Assembly: GCA_004194705.1 (NCBI GenBank)
Contig: SADC01001344.1
Coordinates: 248,001-312,000, forward strand
Direction of reading: 5' to 3'
Source: Ditylenchus dipsaci
Lineage: Eukaryota; Nematoda; Chromadorea; Rhabditida; Anguinidae
DNA: 64,000 bases
Under the pieces are notes generated by a model. It did no database searches, was not told the DNA's origin, and saw nothing but the letters and a program-made list of their open reading frames with translations. Shown piece by piece: positions 56,601 to 64,000 of the stretch. Position 1 is the first letter of the stretch. Every line of letters starts with the position of its first letter. Position numbers and translations under genes: made by a program.

Positions 56601-59600
56601 CGTGAGAAACTTGTTTAAACGTAAATATTTAAAAAAGCTTTGATAAACCAACAGGTGACCAAGGCATAAATTGTAAACAAATAACAGGGGCACCAAGACA
56701 TATTTTGGATACGGATCATTCACTAGCGCCCAAATCTTTTTGCAACAAAGTATCGTAAAAAATTACATTATACTCCTATTTTAATGGCTGGCCATTTATT
56801 TTAGGCGTCTGAAATAGCTTATAACATTGCTTTTTGTTCATTCATTCACTGCTACGACTCCCACATTATTTTTGTTTTATTTGCCAAATCACCAAAAAAC
56901 GTTGCCCTGTTTCTCTCTCTTACCACAAATTGTTTATGTAAATGTGCACATAACACATGTGTGTGTATTGCCTCGGAAATCTCAATTTTTGTTTCTCTTC
57001 AAAACTTTTTCCACAGTTCAGTGCACCCAAATACTGCTATTACAGCTATCTTCTTTTGAAAGGTCAAGCGCCAAAATTGCAAATGAGTAGTTTAATGGGA
57101 GTGGGAGAAAGGGACAGAAAACTAGCCTGTGTGTCTTAATCCCTGTCCTATGTCGGCAACAGGCAGCAATGGTCCACTCAGTCATAAATAGACAGGCTAT
57201 TCTTCCTGCCTTCTCCCACCCTTGTCTGCAGCAACCTCTTCAATTAGCATATTAGTGAATCAAACAGGAAAAAAGGCAAACAAGGAGAAGAACAGATGCA
57301 CAAGTGGGGATCTATGTACCGTCGACAATTAACCATATAATAGCATCAAATATCGTAAAATCTCATAGACTTCTTTCAATTTTGAGGATCTGCATCTCGT
57401 TACTTTCTATTAGATTGTCGGAAAAGTCTGGCAACGACTTCGAAGAGACTGGCACTACCTATTGGCTTCCAAAATATGTGATTTATAAAATATAGATAAG
57501 ACTTTTCGTCTAGTTTTGGAATTTAATGTTTTTGCGGAAGCTCGAAAATTCGTTTTTACTGCTTTTGGAAATCCGTGTTTTTTTCTCCAAAAAGCTTTGA
57601 CGTTTTATACGGTCACGTTCTCAAAAACAGTTTTGTCAGTTGCTAGAACATGAAATTCCACGCGTGTATGTTAATTTTCAGTCTAAAAATAGCACTTTTT
57701 GTGCTTTTTATAACAGTTTTATGCAAAAAATTGCAAAAGTACCAATTTTTATACGGAAAGATTTGAGTTATTTCTCAAAATATATTATATCGCCGTGTTT
57801 TTCGAAAACGGCTTTATTAGAAGATAGAGTATTGAATTCTTCGCGTGTTTGTCCATTTTCAGTCTAAAAATAAGACTTTTGCTGCTTTTCATAACTCTTT
57901 TTCACAAAAAGTCTTTAAAATGTCAATTTTCTACGTGAAAATTTAGACTTTCGAATCACCTGTACTTAAATTTGAAATAAAAAAGTGTGAATCTGAATAT
58001 TCTCTGTGTTTTCTGTTTTAACTAGAGTTGTAGAAATTCCCGGACATATAGAAAACCCGGGAATATTCCCGGGAATATCCCAATATAGGGGAAAATACCG
58101 GGAAACCCGGGAATATTCCAATGTTCCGGGAATATTCCCATTGTACAACCCTAGTTTTAACCAAACAAAGATTTGGGCGCTAGTGAATGATCGTCGTTGT
58201 CGTTGTCGTTGAATATTTGTTTATAAAGCATTTTTGCGCCAACGACAACGACGAAGACAATGACGGGCAGGACTTCCTTTTACGGAGTCCTCCCAAAAGT
58301 GTGTTTTGACCACTTATTCGAGCTTTTCAGGTCGTAATTAGTCGAAAAAACATGTTTTCAGGATTGGGAAAGACATCTGCAAAAAAAATTTTGGTCAAAA
58401 ATTAAATATATGGAGATACTTATTTAGACATATTAAGGGTATTTGGCCGCTTCGCGGCCAAAGAGCAGCACACTCCACATTGCAAGGGATAGGGGTACAT
58501 ACATGTGTTAACCCCTGACCCTTGCAATGTGGAATATGCTAGACTTTGGCCATCACATTCAGCCAAATACCTTGATATGTCTAAATAAGTATCTCCATAT
58601 ATACCCTTAGAGATATTTTACTCTTTTGAGTTTCAAATTCGAGAAACGTTTCTCGAAAATGAAAAAGTTTCATTTTCGAGAAACGTCTATACCCAAAATT
58701 TTTTTTCTCGAAAAATGTTTTCCCAATCCTGAAAACATGTTTTTTCGACTAATACGACCTGAAAAGCTTGAATAAGTGGTCAAAACACACTTTGGGAGGA
58801 CTCCGTAAAAGGAAGTTTAGCCCAATGACGACCTATTTACCGTAAAAACTCTATTAATTCCCCCTAATTCAAAATCGTGTTTTTGGCATTGTGTTTTGAC
58901 CCATTTTTTTAAACAGCTCATCTGACTGGCTACAAAATAGGTGGTAACTTGCGTGAGAGCAGACTTTAAAATTGGGCTAAAAACACAATGCCAAGAACAC
59001 GATTTTGAACGAGGGGGGGGGGTGGTTAATAGAGTTTTCGGCTCTCTCCTGTTATATCCAAAACTGTTACATCTAAAAATGGTTCTAGTTTTATCAGGTT
59101 CTCGCCAAAAGTTCCAGCAAGGTTTTAGCCTTTTAAGTTCAATTTATTTATGATACAATACTTCAGGCTTTCCCTCTAATACTATATGGAAAATAACAAA
59201 ATTTAAAATGAAAAGCTAGAACCGTGCTAGAACTTTTGGCGAGAACCGGATAAAACTAGAACCATTTTTAGATGTAACAGTTTTGGATATAACAGGAGAG
59301 AGCCGAGTTTTCACGGTATAAAAAATCCAACGACAACAAAAATTTGTCGTCCAAATTAGACAAATTATGCATTTCAAGTCAAAATTTTGAGGACTAACTA
59401 TATTTCCACACTTTTTTTTCTCGAAATCTGGACTGAAAATGCAAAATTTGCCCAATTTGGAATAAAAATTTCGTTGTCGTTGGCGTCGTCGTTGGCGTTG
59501 TCGCTGGATTTTTATAAATAGATCGTCGTTGTTGTCGTTGTTGTTGGCGTAAAAACCCTTTTATAAAACATTTTTTCCAACGACAACGTTTAGCCATTAT

Positions 59601-62600
59601 GGAAATATCTTAAAATTGACTGCTGAAATCTACTGTTGCACAATAACTGTAAAATATTTCTGAAACAGTTTTAGTCTTCATTATAATCTTCTTGTTTCTT
59701 ATCTTCATTTTTGTCATCTGTTCTATGTCAAATATTTCTAATTGCTTATCAAATCAAAAAGTTAATCAACAATAAAGGAGCAACAGTGTTTCTTCTTTTT
59801 CAGTTCATAAGCATAGAAAGGAAATTAGTAATCTCTAGCTGCACTTACGGATATTTTGAGCATAAAAATGTAAACACTTCTCCTATTAGATAATAAAAGG
59901 CAAAGAAAAGCTATGTCTCCACAACACTTCCTCCCCAACCCATATCATATATTAATAATAGAGAAGACACACAGGCAAAATCCATCAGAAAATCTCCAGG
60001 GAGAGATGGCTGCAGCAAATGAAGGGTGCGGTGGATTGACCCGTCAGTTTGGCTGGCCTGGTCTCGTGGGATTTTTGCGGCAAGCGGTCTTTCTTTTTAA
60101 CTTATTGCTGGTCTTTAAGTTGGAGGATGTTCATCAAAAGAAATTTAATTGGTTGCAGCGGCTGGATTAACTGTCTAACTGTTTTATAGTTCACCCTTTT
60201 ACGACAGAACAATTAATTTTTAATTTTTCTCTTAAAAGTCACATTTTTTAGATCGCCACTATTATTTTTATCATTATTGTTCGACAACAACAAAAAACAC
60301 ATGCACACACACTTCGGACTTTGCCTTTCTTTAAACACACTCCCATTTCAATCAATTGTCATCGTCATCCCCCTTGGAAGCAAAAGTCAGCCAAAAAGAG
60401 GGCAGGAAACACAATGATAATTATTTATGAGTTTAGTAGTAGTTTTAGTTTTCATTCTCATCCACACACAGTCAGCTGTTGAAGATCTACTCAAGAATCT
60501 TACAAAAACACAAAATGGCGTTTTATGTACACCGGTACTTAGTGAATTATTAAAAAACTACCTTAGTAGAATAAACCGCCTTCCATAAATTTATTCTTGT
60601 AAGACACTATTAAAAAGTACTCCAATTCCTTTCCTAAATAACGAAAAGAGTGCGAAAGACATCTTTTATCCTTAATTGGGCGTTATTTGAGGTTTCAAAC
60701 AGACATATTCGGTGAGGCCTTTAAATAAAAGGGTATTGAAAAACAAAAAACGTGGTCTTTGTGTGGTCTAAGCTCAGGATGTCTATACTAGCACATCAAA
60801 AGTAAATAGTCCTTTAGGGTTATTTTTCAAATATTTATGCTTTATTTCAGCTTAGACAAGACTAAACCAGCTTATGTTAGAACGGACTTAGACGTGTTTT
60901 CCTAATAAGGCGGCCCCTCTACTTTGAGAACCTATACCTCAGCCCAGAGAATTTTTTCGCAAGGCTGTTTATTGCAGTTTCTCAACTCTCACGAGCTCTA
61001 CCAATTCCGCTTTTTAGATTTTGGATCTTCACCCAAAAATCTTTAAATCGATCTCAAATCGACCTTTGGGCATCCAAAAATAAGGCGGCCCGCCACCTTA
61101 TTAAAGTAAGTACGGTACAACAAAAGTATTGAGGCCGTTATAACATACGCTGTCCTATCTTTGTCAAAGCCTAAATATAGTGAATATCTGAAAAATGAGC
61201 CTGCGGTGCACTCCAGTTCGATCCAAATTGTTTCCGGTTTTCGGCGCTTTTCAAAATTTCGCTCCTGGGTCAGAATTAAAAATATTGCAGAAGTTATGGC
61301 ATTTTCATTTCTCAGAAATCATCTTTTTATAATCTCTTAATTGTTTTTAATACTGTTTCATTCCGTGTTCAACTTTTTTATCGATTGTATTAATACGATG
61401 GTTTATGAGCAGCAATAACCGTCGACAAAGGAAGGCTGCCTTCTATAAAAATCAATGCACATCTCTTATCTCGTGCTCCCTTATTGTTTGATTGAAGAGA
61501 AGAGCAAAGCAAAGATAATTAATGTGTCTTTTGTGACTTTTTATGAAGGAGGAGACAACAATCTCTTAAAAGCGCTTACTGAAGTGCTGCGGACAATTCG
61601 GTATTATGGTTAACAAAGTTAGTTGTAAAGTGGAGGTAACTTTTAAAGTTACCGTATATTCTCTATTAGAAGGCCCGGGCCTTCTATTTTTCAACCCTAA
61701 AAAAGTCGGAAAAATTTGGGTCGATTTTGAGATTTTTGCGTGCTCAACCAAAATTTTAAAAGTGGAATCAGGTAAGCTCGTGCTAACTAAGAAACGCGAA
61801 AAACAGATTTGCGAATTTCTTTTTCTAGGCTGATATATAGGTCCTCAAGGGGGCCCTCTATTAGAGAGGGGCCTTCTAATCGAGAATATACGGTAACTGT
61901 AACAGAAGTCTAGTAAACTGTTTCAACCTAGAAGCACATAAAAAAATATGCCGCTTGCCTTCACTAAATCGCATTACGAAATTCAAATACACACACAAAC
62001 CCAATTAAATAAAGGAATAAATGAAGACAAGCAAGCAAAAGAGATTAAAGATGATGATGTGGACCGACACCAATGCAACCAAGTAGTAAACGAAGCTGGA
62101 ACCAAAGGGTCACTAATTCATTTGTTTATCCTAAGGTTAAGGAAAGCCGAAAAGGAGGCACACAAGACACATGGCTTTTAATGTACAGGGTGACACTCAA
62201 AACTAGGGTTGCTGCATAGCGGAATCTTTTTGGAGCACATTCTCAAGAATATGCGCGCAGAATTCCTTATAAAATGGCTTAAAAAGTTCTAAATTCTTAG
62301 TATATTACGTGTGGACACTTTCTCTATTTATTTTTACAAGAAAAAGCTCAGCTGCGGAAACAGCAATTGGCGTCGATAATTTCCAAAGAAGGATTAGCGT
62401 CCGCAAGAAAAGTCATTGAATAATTTTCTTATGTTTTTGCTTTTTTGTAACTGTTTCAGACTCTTTTAAGTATAATAATTCTTGAGACTAAAGCTTTTTC
62501 TGAATTGTTGGGTGAAACAACCCAAACATTTGGGTGTTTCACAGAGTTTTGAGAGCTTTTTGCCACTTATATTATTAGATGTGACTTTTTATGTCACCAT

Positions 62601-63422
62601 GTATGTGACCAACTAGCAGTAGGTAATGCTTCCTAACAAGTCCTTACCTTAAGCCATGTATATAATTAGAAGACAGAGCAGACACCTAGACTTTGAGCAT
62701 GGCAGGAAACTGACTTTTCTTTTATTGAAACACCAAAAGTGTTCTTCTTTGCATCCCATCCCCGGTTAGCGTTGAATAGGGGAAGAAAGGGACACACATA
62801 CATACATCTTATTATGAACGCACAAAAATCTAGTCTTTTTGCATTTCTTTTTTTTTCAAAGAGAAGTGGATAAAAAGAGTTTTGTTAGGAAGGAAAAACA
62901 AAAAAGTGTGAAATATGAAATTTGCAAAGGCTTTTGATATAATTTATCAAGTATTTTAGTAGTGCGTCAATCTATAAATTTTCTAGACAAAATGCTTCTT
63001 AGATTTAATTTAATAATCTATGCTATTTTTCTGAAATTATCTTGTTTAATGATAAGAAAACTAATAATATAGCAGCTTAGTAAAAGTACCTTGTCGGTCA
63101 ACACTCTCAAAAATAGAGCACCGCAATCTCTTAATGGAGGCTGAAACGGTATTAGTAATACCAGAGATATGAGACATACCAGGATATGAACAAATAAAAA
63201 TTAGGATAGTAATTGCAAAAGGTCACCATAGCTCAGTATGTTATTAAAAAAATTAAAAAATTCCCAATTGCAGCGAAACATACTTTTTTTTTACTTTTAT
63301 ATTATTTTTCTAAATTTAATTTCAACCAACCATTTTAAACATGAGTATGGAGCCGATAAGGTAAGGCTCAGACGGCTGCAAAGTTTCAATGAATACGTGG
63401 TCACCGACTCGATAGGAGCAGC
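38685..63422 (-). CDS. egl-27: EGL-27/RERE (atrophin-type) transcriptional corepressor
   Basis: This is a nuclear corepressor that recruits histone deacetylases, and in other animals G9a, to target genes. Exons in order: 63422-63327 (BAH start YRVGDHVFIETLQPSEPYLI), 55647-55520 (VRYYRPDDVPELSYSLIVQE), 54433-54379 (VLHPISSLR), 45146-44892 (GKCKVKLVKDIRSV, serine-rich insert, GEIRVGGSYQ), 44535-44318 (ELM2-like), 44178-43996 (SANT: DVKKFGKGIKTYGKNFAKIS), 43689-43416 (GFYYLWKKSRDATRP; first GATA-finger cysteines CHHC), 42856-42463 (SRDWHHAGRERQLMCTECRL), 41427-40266 (acidic/proline-rich, AKKLEAKQQEEAQAL), 39823-39559, 39301-38685 (polyQ; AERIHMEYLN; end ISEPLLL). Exon phases agree if six single-base homopolymer gaps are allowed. 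Introns reach 9.2 and 7.7 kb and are full of MITEs. The 5' end lies beyond the window. Confidence 0.9.
38930..39290 (-). repeat. CAG/CAA-rich polyglutamine-alanine tract in egl-27
   Basis: The last coding exon contains several runs of up to about ten glutamines mixed with alanines, encoded by interrupted CAG/CAA/GCA codons. Similar but shorter runs occur at 39745-39770 and 40340-40700. Long plus-strand leucine- and alanine-rich ORFs over this region are antisense shadows of the repeat. Confidence 0.9.
41957..42458. repeat. Foldback with tandem AGCGGGCAGAAAAAAGC units at a splice donor
   Basis: Outer arms carry three to five tandem 17-18 bp units (GGGCAGAAAAAAGCCAGAAGC type). Inner arms match through GAATTCGAATTTATTTACAG and ACGAAATTT. 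The ends are AAAGTTTTGG on the left and CCAAAACTTTT-type on the right. The element starts only about four bases inside the egl-27 intron that begins at 42462 on the minus strand, so its terminal sequence forms part of the donor region. Confidence 0.85.
47510..47565 (-). tRNA. tRNA-like 3' half (possible Leu/Ser type), truncated
   Basis: Read on the minus strand the segment gives GAGGTCTAGCCCGCAAGGGC, TCTTGAG, TTCGAATCTC, GTCAGTAGC. This resembles an anticodon-stem 3' side, a long variable arm hairpin (GCCCGCAAGGGC) and a T loop. No 5' half is visible; a TTAA-type MITE begins 12 bases further at 47577, so the gene may have been broken by insertion or be a tRNA-derived fragment. T-stem pairing is imperfect. 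Confidence 0.3.
47577..47812. mobile_element. TTAA-type AAAGGGGC MITE, copy 3
   Basis: Ends are TTAAAGGGGCACGCTCACCTG and CAGGTGAGCTGCCCCTTTAA (length about 236 bp). The inner arms hold TTTCTAACGAAAAAAGGC and GTTAGAAACCAAGTTG. The subterminal word GCTCACCTG/CAGGTGAGC differs from copy 1 but still pairs between arms. Confidence 0.82.
49312..49545. mobile_element. CCGTATTT-family MITE, copy G
   Basis: Ends are TACCGTATTTCCTCTAATAA and TTAGAGGAAATACGGTA. The private word AAGCGCCCC lies next to the left end, and near the right end it recurs as the hairpin AAGCGCCCCGGGGCACTT. The orientation is inverted relative to copies D and F. It lies inside the egl-27 intron. Confidence 0.85.
50479..50698. 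mobile_element. CAGT...CCTCGTTAAGCCAGCAC MITE, copy 3
   Basis: The left end is TACAGTCGTCCCTCGTTAAG and the right end CATCGAGGTTTACTG. Arms are diverged but inner blocks (AAAGTTTGTCC and GATCGAACCTTTG) still correspond. The interior resembles the copy at 36248 through TGGCAAA, AAAAATCG and GTGTTGGACCC. Confidence 0.7.
52742..53150. repeat. Diverged repeat rich in AAAAAGGACATTTTG, related copy at 54662-54845
   Basis: The two regions share CCAGGGCT-like borders, TTTTATCCAGTGCTTATTG/AATAAGCACTGGATAAAAT and repeated AAATGTCCTTTTT words in inverted sense. They look like two old copies of one element. No coding capacity was found. Confidence 0.55.
55079..55276. mobile_element. TTAAAGGACC palindromic MITE
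   Basis: This near-perfect 198-bp palindrome has ends TTAAAGGACCGTGG and CCATGGTCCTTTAA. Arms contain GTGGCATGTGCAAAATTTGA and its complement, then TTGGCGG and GAAAGAGAACTGTC-type blocks. It shares the CCGCCAATTC block with the AAAGGGCC family. It lies between two egl-27 BAH exons. Confidence 0.85.
56201..56360 (+). repeat. Short tandem array, AAAAGTATTTTGCGGGAAAA units
   Basis: Two nearly identical 37-bp units (AAAAGTATTTTGCGGGAAAA, then TCAAATTGCGGTAA) are followed by degenerate pieces with TTTGCGGTAATT and TTTTGCGGTAATAAAG. It lies in an egl-27 intron. Confidence 0.7.
56385..56596. mobile_element. TTAA-type AAAGGGCC MITE, copy 4
   Basis: Ends are TTAAAGGGCCATGGCCACG and GCAGTGGTCTTTTAA. 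The interior matches copies at 1769, 28750 and 47577 (TTGGTTTCTAACAAAACAAG and TTTTGTTAGAAACCAAG). It is immediately followed at 56648-56702 by two variants of the ACAGGGGGACCAAGGCA module. Confidence 0.8.
57600..57950 (+). repeat. Two diverged tandem units of about 180 bp
   Basis: CGCGTGT followed by ATTTTCAGTCTAAAAATA occurs at about 57661 and again at about 57841. Similar following blocks are GCACTTTTTGTGCTTTTTATA and GACTTTTGCTGCTTTTCATA. It is noncoding, in an egl-27 intron. Confidence 0.65.
58022..58150. repeat. CCCGGGAATATTC palindromic cluster
   Basis: Several overlapping units such as CCCGGGAATATTCCCGGG lie between borders AGAGTTGTAGAAATTCCC and ACAACCCTAG. A sister sequence with a different word (TATTCGCGAATATTC) begins with the same AGAGTTGTAGAAATTC at 26833 and recurs at 28096-28140. 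Confidence 0.75.
58271..58816. repeat. 546-bp near-perfect palindrome
   Basis: Ends are ACTTCCTTTTACGGAGTCC and GGACTCCGTAAAAGGAAGT. Arms share TGTTTTGACCACTTATTC, AGTATCTCCATATAT and CCACATTGCAAGGG-type segments. A central loop contains GGCCGCTTCGCGGCC on the left side only. Arm identity suggests a recent insertion or arm conversion. Confidence 0.85.
58838..59319. mobile_element. TACCGTAAAAACTC inverted-repeat element, interrupted by a second element
   Basis: The left end is TACCGTAAAAACTCTATTAA. The matching right end is split: TTAATAGAGTTTTC stops at 59039 and ACGGTA resumes at 59313. Arms share AAAATCGTGTTTTTGGCATT and its complement. The terminus is similar to, but distinct from, the CCGTATTT family. 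Confidence 0.8.
59040..59304. mobile_element. GGCTCTCTCC MITE nested in the previous element, 8-bp duplication
   Basis: This 265-bp element has ends GGCTCTCTCCTGTTATATCC and GGATATAACAGGAGAGAGCC. It is flanked by an exact 8-bp duplication GAGTTTTC (59032-59039 and 59305-59312). An 8-bp duplication fits hAT or MULE-type insertion. Arms pair for about 85 bp. Confidence 0.88.
59464..59590. repeat. GTCGTT-rich simple repeat with inverted partner
   Basis: The stretch is made of GTCGTTGGCGTCGTCG-like units and ends with CAACGACAACG. A similar hairpin with CGTCGTTGTCGTTGTCG and CAACGACAACGACG lies at 58190-58250. Confidence 0.75.
60892..61117. mobile_element. CCGTATTT-family MITE, copy H (degraded)
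   Basis: The left end is eroded (GTGTTTTCCTAATAAGG). The right end reads TTATTAAAGTAAGTACGGTA. The private word AAGGCGGCCC occurs at the left and recurs near the right as AAGGCGGCCCGCCACCTT. The interior contains ACGAGCTCTACCAATTCC. Confidence 0.75.
61650..61895. mobile_element. CCGTATAT-family MITE, copy I
   Basis: Ends are TACCGTATATTCTCTATTAG and CTAATCGAGAATATACGGTA. The private word AGAAGGCCC forms the left hairpin AGAAGGCCCGGGCCTTCT, and its complement GGGGCCTTCT sits at the right end. It lies in an egl-27 intron. Confidence 0.85.
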
Positions 63423-63574
63423 CTGCAAATGAAAAGGATGTTTATATTTGGTATATCTGGTGTGTGTATCTGAGCTCACCAATAAAAATGCCCTTTCACT
63501 GACTTGTTTATTTGCAAAATATCATTTTAAGCGAAGACAATTTTTTCGGAAATTTTTTACAAAATAAAAATACT

Positions 63575-63660
63575 TACCGTATTCTCTCTAATAGAACCAC
63601 ATGTGCTTCTATTTTTCAACACCCCGTGGGGGGTGTGGTTCTATTAGAGAGAATACGGTA
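63575..63660. mobile_element. CCGTATTC-family MITE, copy J (86 bp)
   Basis: This is the smallest copy, with ends TACCGTATTCTCTCTAATAG and CTATTAGAGAGAATACGGTA. The private word TAGAACCACA pairs with TGTGGTTCTA, and a third partial copy TGTGCTTCTA makes the left hairpin. The constant phrase ATTTTTCAACACCCC remains. It sits about 150 bp upstream of the most 5' egl-27 exon in the window. Confidence 0.88.
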
Positions 63661-64000
63661 AGTCATTTTGTGTTGTGAGAAAAATTCTAAAATTTACTTG
63701 GCAAGTCCAGTTGATTAAAAATGTGAGACAGGTGCAATTTTTTTAAATTTGAAATAAAAGTATTACTATTATACAAAAAATGGCATGGGGAATTGGTATT
63801 TGTAATTTTGGTACAATTTGTAATGTTTAGGGATTCCAAATCTAGTTTATTTTTGGAATTTCACTTCAAATCTTTCTATTCTTTCAAAATGACATTAAGC
63901 AATAGATAAAAGACTATTTTCCTTCAAAAAATTTAAGATTTTTATAAAAAAAACTATAAATTTTTTATAAAAAAATATTTCAAACCTCATGAATTTTTAG

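Noticed and set aside
59913..60170. 85-residue ORF in the egl-27 intron
   Set aside because: No splice sites, family match or codon pattern support it.

Overview
The window looks like nuclear DNA from a nematode. It is AT-rich, genes are split by long introns with GTAAGT-type donors and T-rich TTTTCAG/TTTTAG acceptors, the synaptotagmin closely matches nematode SNT-1, and one gene has the architecture of a nematode 7TM chemoreceptor. No prokaryotic features were seen. Exon positions were read by eye and may be a base or two off at splice sites.

Layout. 1-3027 holds no clear gene and several inverted repeats. 3028-11860 (+) is a 14-exon synaptotagmin-1 gene; its first intron carries a 2.2 kb internally deleted LTR retrotransposon (4935-7109) and a 0.7 kb palindrome. 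12809-15708 is a MULE transposon with an 8-bp target duplication and a FLYWCH/MULE transposase on the minus strand. 15964-18445 holds two long foldback elements. A possible small secreted-peptide gene lies at 20072-20950. 22426-29341 (+) is a seven-exon serpentine receptor whose exon phases all join to 329 codons. 33111-36164 (+) is the C-terminal part of a G9a/EHMT-like histone H3K9 methyltransferase. 38685-63422 (-) is an EGL-27/RERE (atrophin-type) corepressor with BAH, ELM2, SANT, GATA finger and polyglutamine tail; its 5' end lies beyond the window.

The two chromatin genes are tail to tail, and their animal relatives act together, since RERE/Atrophin recruits G9a and HDACs. Between and inside the genes the window is packed with short inverted-repeat elements. 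There are TA-flanked CCGTATTT elements (ten copies), TTAA-flanked AAAGGGCC elements, CAGT...CTCG pogo-like elements, and several large palindromes. Two patterns stand out. In the CCGTATTT family each copy carries its own private subterminal word, repeated as a hairpin and as the opposite terminal repeat. A short module, ACAGGGGGACCAAGGCA or near it, recurs in otherwise different elements.

A technical pattern also matters: at least 13 places in conserved exons lack exactly one base in a homopolymer run. This points to uncorrected long-read errors rather than gene decay.
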